Source of the DNA: Coenobita brevimanus
Lineage: Eukaryota > Arthropoda > Malacostraca > Decapoda > Coenobitidae
Assembly (NCBI GenBank): GCA_032717465.1
Contig: CM064657.1
Span: forward strand, 23,270,348-23,334,347
Length of the DNA stretch: 64,000 bases
Direction: 5' to 3'
How positions within the stretch are numbered: position 1 is the stretch's first letter; every line of letters begins with the position of its first letter. A program made the translations under genes and the position numbers. Below the pieces are notes generated by a model that was given only the letters and a program-made list of their open reading frames with translations, was not told the DNA's origin and did no database searches. Below are positions 59,300-64,000 of this stretch, piece by piece.

Positions 59300-60955
59300 A
59301 ACATGCTTAGCTTCACACTAACAAGTAGTTTCGGTGGAACAAATTTCAATAGAATGTTGGTAGTAATACAAAAACCGGTTTATTAAGTCATTGAACAATT
59401 ACGTTCGGAGATTGAAAACAAATGTTTTGCTTTCATACTTCGCCGCTCACAATCGTTTAGGTCTATAAGTAAATGCAGATACGAATAAAGAAATGGTTGT
59501 AGAGAGAGATCATAATTCAGTGTGTGATGTGCTGGTTAGTTGACAGACTTGAACTGGCTTACAAGTGCCATGGTGAAGAGAAAAGAGAGGTGAACGGGAA
59601 CTGAGACTCGATAAAAAGGCTGGTGTTTTGAAGGCCATGATGCAGATGAGTACTAAGGCTGCAAGAGGACTGCACGAAAATGTGCATGGATGTGGTGAGT
59701 AAATGTGTGGATAAATTAGCTTTAATAAAGTTGAGAGAACAAAAGTAATAGCGAATTATTGCAGTAGTTGGATGAAGTAAATACTTGGTTTCAGATAACA
59801 CCGGGTCTTCTCCCTTTTAACTCGACAGTCGATTGAATGGTCTCCTTCTCACACACTGGCTAGTGATATAACACATAACGGAGTGGATCGAGTGGCCCAT
59901 GCGGTGGAATTAAAGAATTTCGAGGTCTTGAATGTGCATGGGTGTAGGTTATGCTCATTCTCACTGGGCATTCGTACAAATGTCTGTACTCTTCTTGTTT
60001 CTATGCCCTTTTCTGCATCCTTCTCACCGTATATAAGAGTGAAAAATAACGTTAGGATGATGGTGGAATTGGAAACCTTTGAGAGTGTGTGCCATATCCC
60101 ATATATGGATAATTTGCCTGGTGCGCGTTTAGTTATATTCTTATGCCAGTTAGATATGTCACCTGTATTTTTAATACTTATTAAGTACATTAATATACTT
60201 TGTGCAGTCCTGTTCACATATTTAGTAGCAAGTCAGAGAATACATTGTACGATAAAAGAAAGCTTAATAAAAAGATATTTTGGATATATTACTAATGTAA
60301 TGACGTAGAATTTAATAGTGCATTCAGTTTATCGTTTCGATGGATCGAATTAAGAGGAGGATTAGCACTATAATGTTTCTGCGATCTGCCACTGGAATGT
60401 AAAACAATACTGTACTGCATATTGCAAAGTAGCGAAGAAATATGGAGTCATATTGTATAGAAGGAATACAGTGGTGTGTCCAAGTGAAGCCGTTCTTTAG
60501 ATCATTATCAGACAGCGGTGCCGTACTTCACCCCACCCCCGGGACAGTGTAGTACTGTGCCATGTCTTATCTGTTATAGGAGACATTGTAGATGTATCGG
60601 TAATATGATACGGAAATAGTCACACTCCATATTTCTTTACCAGAACATTCCCCCATTCTTCCCATGTCAGCACCCACACCTTCACTCAGGTCCACCACCA
60701 CCAGAACCGCACCCATCCCCCATCTACACCTGCGGCCTGGACATGTTTTGTGGTGTAGCCTAGTGTAATGGCGGAGGTCTGAGCTACCATTACCGGGCGT
60801 GGTCTGCCTCCCCCCCGGCCTGGGTAACAAGGCGCGGGGCTCCCTCGGGGCTGGCGGGCCGGGACACATGCAAATAATTGCCTCCCCTGTGACCTGCGCC
60901 AGGGCAGGGCAGGGCAGGGAAGGGAGAGGTAACTACCGCCCCGCACGCCACGCTG
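59300..60955. other. Unique sequence; only weak open frames
   Basis: The largest non-repeat frame is 59883-60308 (plus strand, 141 codons) with two or three hydrophobic stretches. A 122-codon minus frame overlaps it at 59849-60217. I recognise neither, and their mutual overlap argues that at least one is chance. The GC-richer stretch at 60780-60950 resembles no known gene. Confidence 0.35.
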
Positions 60956-62055
60956 CCACACCACACTACACTACACTTCTGCATCACCACACTATACTGC
61001 TGCGCCACCACACTACATCGCAGCTTTACCACACTAAACTGCAGCTCCACCACCCTACACAGCTGCGCCACCACCCTACACTGCTGCACCACCACACTAC
61101 ACTGCAGCTCCACCACACTACACTGCAGTGCCACCACTCTACACAGCTGCGCCACTACCCTACACTGCTGCACCACCACACTACACTGCAGCTCCACCAC
61201 ACTACACTGCAGTGCCACCACCCTACACAGCTGCGCCACCACCCTACACTGCTGCATCACCACACTACACTGCAACGCCACCACCCTACACTGCAGCGCT
61301 ACCATTCCATAGTACACTACTGCACAACCACACTACACTACACTGCTGCACCACAACACTACACTACACTGCAGCAGCATCACACTACACTACGGTGCTG
61401 CACCACCACACTACACTACACTGCTGCAACACAACACTACACTACACAGGTGCACCACCACACTACACTACACTGCTGCACCACCACACCACACTACACT
61501 GCTGAACCACCACACTACACTACACTGCTACACCACCACACCACACTACACTGCTGCACCACCACACTACACTACACTGCTGCACCACCACACCACACTA
61601 CACTGCTGCACCACCACGCTACACTACACTGCTGCACCAGCACACTACACTACACTGCTGCACCACCACACTACACTACACTGCTGCACCACCACACTAC
61701 ACTACACTGCTACACCACCACACCACACTACACTGCTGCACCACCACACTACACTACACTGCTGCACCACCACACCACACTACACTGCTGCACCACCACA
61801 CTACACTACACTGCTGCACCACCACACTACACTACACTGCTGCACCAGCACATTGCAGTAATGTACAAACACGCTCACAACTGCACAATCACACTATACT
61901 ACGCTGCTGCATCACAACAGCACACCACACTGCTGCACCATCTCACCACACCACACTGCTGCACCATCACACCACACCACACTGCCCCACCATCACACCA
62001 CACCACACTGCCCCACCATCACACCACACCAAACCACACCACACTATAACTCTGT
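60955..62055. repeat. 26-29 bp CACTACACTGCTGCACCAC minisatellite
   Basis: About 40 units. The right portion has a 26-base period (CTGCTGC at 61577 and 61603). The left portion has a mixture of TGCAGCTCCACCA and TGCTGCACCACCA types in a roughly 105-base higher-order order (61020-61250). The 416-codon frame is the repeat translated. Confidence 0.96.
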
Positions 62056-62059
62056 ACCA

Positions 62060-62640
62060 CTACACTACTCTGCTGTAGTACTACACTACTCTGCTGTACC
62101 ACTACACTACATTGGTGTACCAGTACGTTACACTGTCGTGCCACAACATTACACTCATGCTCCACACCAAACCTCTACACCACTATACCACGCTGCACTG
62201 CTGCATACCGCACTGCACTAACACCACATCACACTCCTGTTTTACTACCCTGTGAGTGTTCCCGCCTGTTGGGCCTGTAACATCACCACCATCACTAGTT
62301 CAAACATTTTGATCAGAATTGTGTAACAACAACCCCAATCATCTGTTATCATTATTAAGACCCATTCTTTACCACGAAGACGACAGCATCAGCATCAGGA
62401 CACCTCTGAGTTTGGCAGGATATTTTCTGCATATAAATTGTGGAGTATGGGTAAAGGACATTATTTTTTTCTTACCCTCCTGCCTTTACCCCAGTTTTAG
62501 TAATGGTGTTCACAGCACGGATTTGGCTGTCAAGTTACCAGCACCAGCTTATGCTGTCAGTGAACTGAATATACTCAGTTAAGCTCCGATTCATCCTCAA
62601 ATCTCTCGATTGCGACATAACCTTAACTACTGATAAATTA
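62060..62640. other. Decayed edge of the minisatellite and unique sequence
   Basis: CTACACTACTCTGCTGTAC-like remnants fade out by about 62230. The remainder, including an 87-codon frame at 62319-62582, shows nothing recognisable. Confidence 0.5.
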
Positions 62641-63235
62641 ATATCACAACTAATATATCACCACCTTTACCACGACCATCACCTTGATTAAACATTGTCT
62701 TCACCACCACACAGTCATCCACCATTAGATCACCAGCAGCAGCAGCACCACAGGCATTACCACTGCCACTGATACCACGTAAACTACCATGTATACTAGC
62801 ATCATCACCACCCCTAATGCCCTTCACCACTGGCATACCAATACAATAATGCCCTTAGCACCATGGTCATTAATACTACCACCTTCATGACTAAAATTGC
62901 TTCTGACACCACAACTATCACCACTATCACGAGGAACACGACGACCAAAACTACCACCACGATCAACACCAGCACAGCACCATTACATCCATCACTAACA
63001 GCACCTATACCACCACGACCACTCTCAACGTAACACCACCACGACCACCACTGCTACCTCACCACACCTGCACCACAGTGATCACCCCGAACACCACCAC
63101 ATACACATTACACTTAAAGTACGCCACAACCGCTACCACTTTAACACCACCACATCAACGCCACCATTACTATCACTCCTGACACCATACCACAACTACC
63201 TACCCCGACCAGCACGACCACCCCTAACCCAGTGT
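62640..63235. repeat. ACC/CAC-rich low-complexity tract
   Basis: Irregular ACCACCACGACC, CATCACCACC and AACACCACCA words without a fixed period. A small CAG run lies near 62730. Confidence 0.85.
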
Positions 63236-63399
63236 GACGGCCAGGATGCACCTTTAAACCAAGAGTCAATAACTTTATGACCACAGCAGGCCGGCCGCCC
63301 TCCGTAAAGTAACGTTGATGTCTTTCCCAATTTTACCGGTATTGACGACCGGGCAGCACGCGGCATAGGCCACCACCCAGTCCAGAATGTTAAGTTAGG

Positions 63400-64000
63400 T
63401 GGGACTGACGGGTGTGGGGTGGGCTGACAGGTGTGGGATGGACTGACAGGTATAGGATGGAATGACAGATGTGGGATGAACTGACAGGTGTAGGTTGGAC
63501 TGACAGGTGTAGGGTGGAATGACAGGTGTGGAGTGGACTGACAGGTGTGGGGTGGACTGACAGGGGTGGGGTGATCTGGCAGGTATAGGGTGGAATGACA
63601 GGTATGGGTGGAATGACAGGTGTGAGTGGAATGACAGGTGTGGGTGGAATGACAGGTGTGAGTGGAATGACAGAGATGTGTGGGTGGAATGACAGGTATG
63701 GAGTGAACTGACAGGTTTGGGGTGGACTGGCGGACTGGCAGGTGTGCGTGAACTAACAGGTGTGAGTTGGAATGTCAGGTGTGGGATTGATTTGGCAGCT
63801 GTGGGTTGAACTGACAGATGTGAACAGACATATGCGGGATGGTGGGATGGGATGGACTGACAGGTGTGGAGTAGACCGACGGATGTGGGGTGGACTGAAA
63901 GGTGTTTGTGGACTAACAGGTTTAGTTTACTGAAAGGTGATGTGGTTAGACTGAAAGGTGTGGGTGGACCGAAAGGTGTAGGGGGTGGACCGACAGATGT
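63400..64000. repeat. 20-bp minisatellite TGGACTGACAGGTGTGGGG
   Basis: About 30 units of GGACTGACAGGTGTGGGGT with GGAATGACAGGTGTGAGT variants of 17-22 bases. The array continues off the right edge. The 160 bases before it (63240-63400) are unique with no gene seen. Confidence 0.95.

Noticed and set aside
59849..60308. Overlapping 141-codon (plus) and 122-codon (minus) frames as a host gene
   Set aside because: Neither has recognisable similarity, splice context or exclusive coding signal; kept only as a note on the region.
60799..62049. A 416-codon plus-strand open frame, the longest after the LINE frame
   Set aside because: It is the CACTACACTGCTGCACCAC minisatellite read through; His/Thr/Leu periodic peptide, no domain.

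Overview
The window looks like gene-poor nuclear DNA of a repeat-rich invertebrate. A decapod crustacean is my best guess. The guess rests on the very high density of long AC, GT, TA, GA and GATA microsatellites, many minisatellites, RTE-like and Jockey-like LINEs, Harbinger and mariner remnants and tRNA-derived SINEs; no diagnostic host gene is visible, so the taxon is inference. I found no convincing single-copy host protein gene, no rRNA, no functional tRNA and no CRISPR. Nearly every long open frame is either a translated simple repeat or an antisense shadow of a retrotransposon.

Layout. 0-5 kb: G-rich minisatellite, a long polypurine tract switching to a long polypyrimidine tract, a tRNA-like SINE head, a 25-bp-type minisatellite and a long AC array. 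5-14 kb: mostly unique DNA with a GGGTCA-type minisatellite, a decayed RTE-like LINE, a poly(A)-tailed SINE-like element and the 3' end of a second RTE-like family. 14-16 kb: a 0.5-kb TA array abutting an RTE-like reverse transcriptase copy. 16.7-20.1 kb: a frameshifted Jockey-like LINE on the minus strand. 20-31 kb: simple repeats, unique DNA and a tRNA-derived SINE. 31-35 kb: a Harbinger deletion derivative and a mariner-like deletion derivative, each with inverted ends and a transposase N-terminal remnant. 37.4-40.6 kb: a nearly full-length RTE-like LINE with endonuclease and reverse transcriptase, and a near-identical truncated sister at 43.3-44.2 kb. 42.4-43.1 kb: a tandemly duplicated unknown 353-bp unit. 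45.5-50 kb: minisatellites and a SINE. 50-55 kb: two composite SINEs with target-site duplications, a related fragment, and a short RTE 3' fragment with a perfect 9-bp duplication. 54.7-64 kb: mostly minisatellites, one interrupted by the second poly(A) SINE-like copy.

How the parts relate. The RTE-like LINE ends in a GATA microsatellite tail. The composite SINEs at 50.3 and 54.3 kb carry the same 3' end and tail, and also a block matching the LINE's 5' leader, joined behind a head containing a conserved hairpin. This points to a LINE/SINE partnership in which the SINE body is a LINE with its middle removed. Separately, about 30 copies of a degenerate motif (core CTGAATAAAATCGTCTGG) lie on both strands across the window, and three other unnamed repeat groups recur. 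I regard these as the best candidates for undescribed elements.
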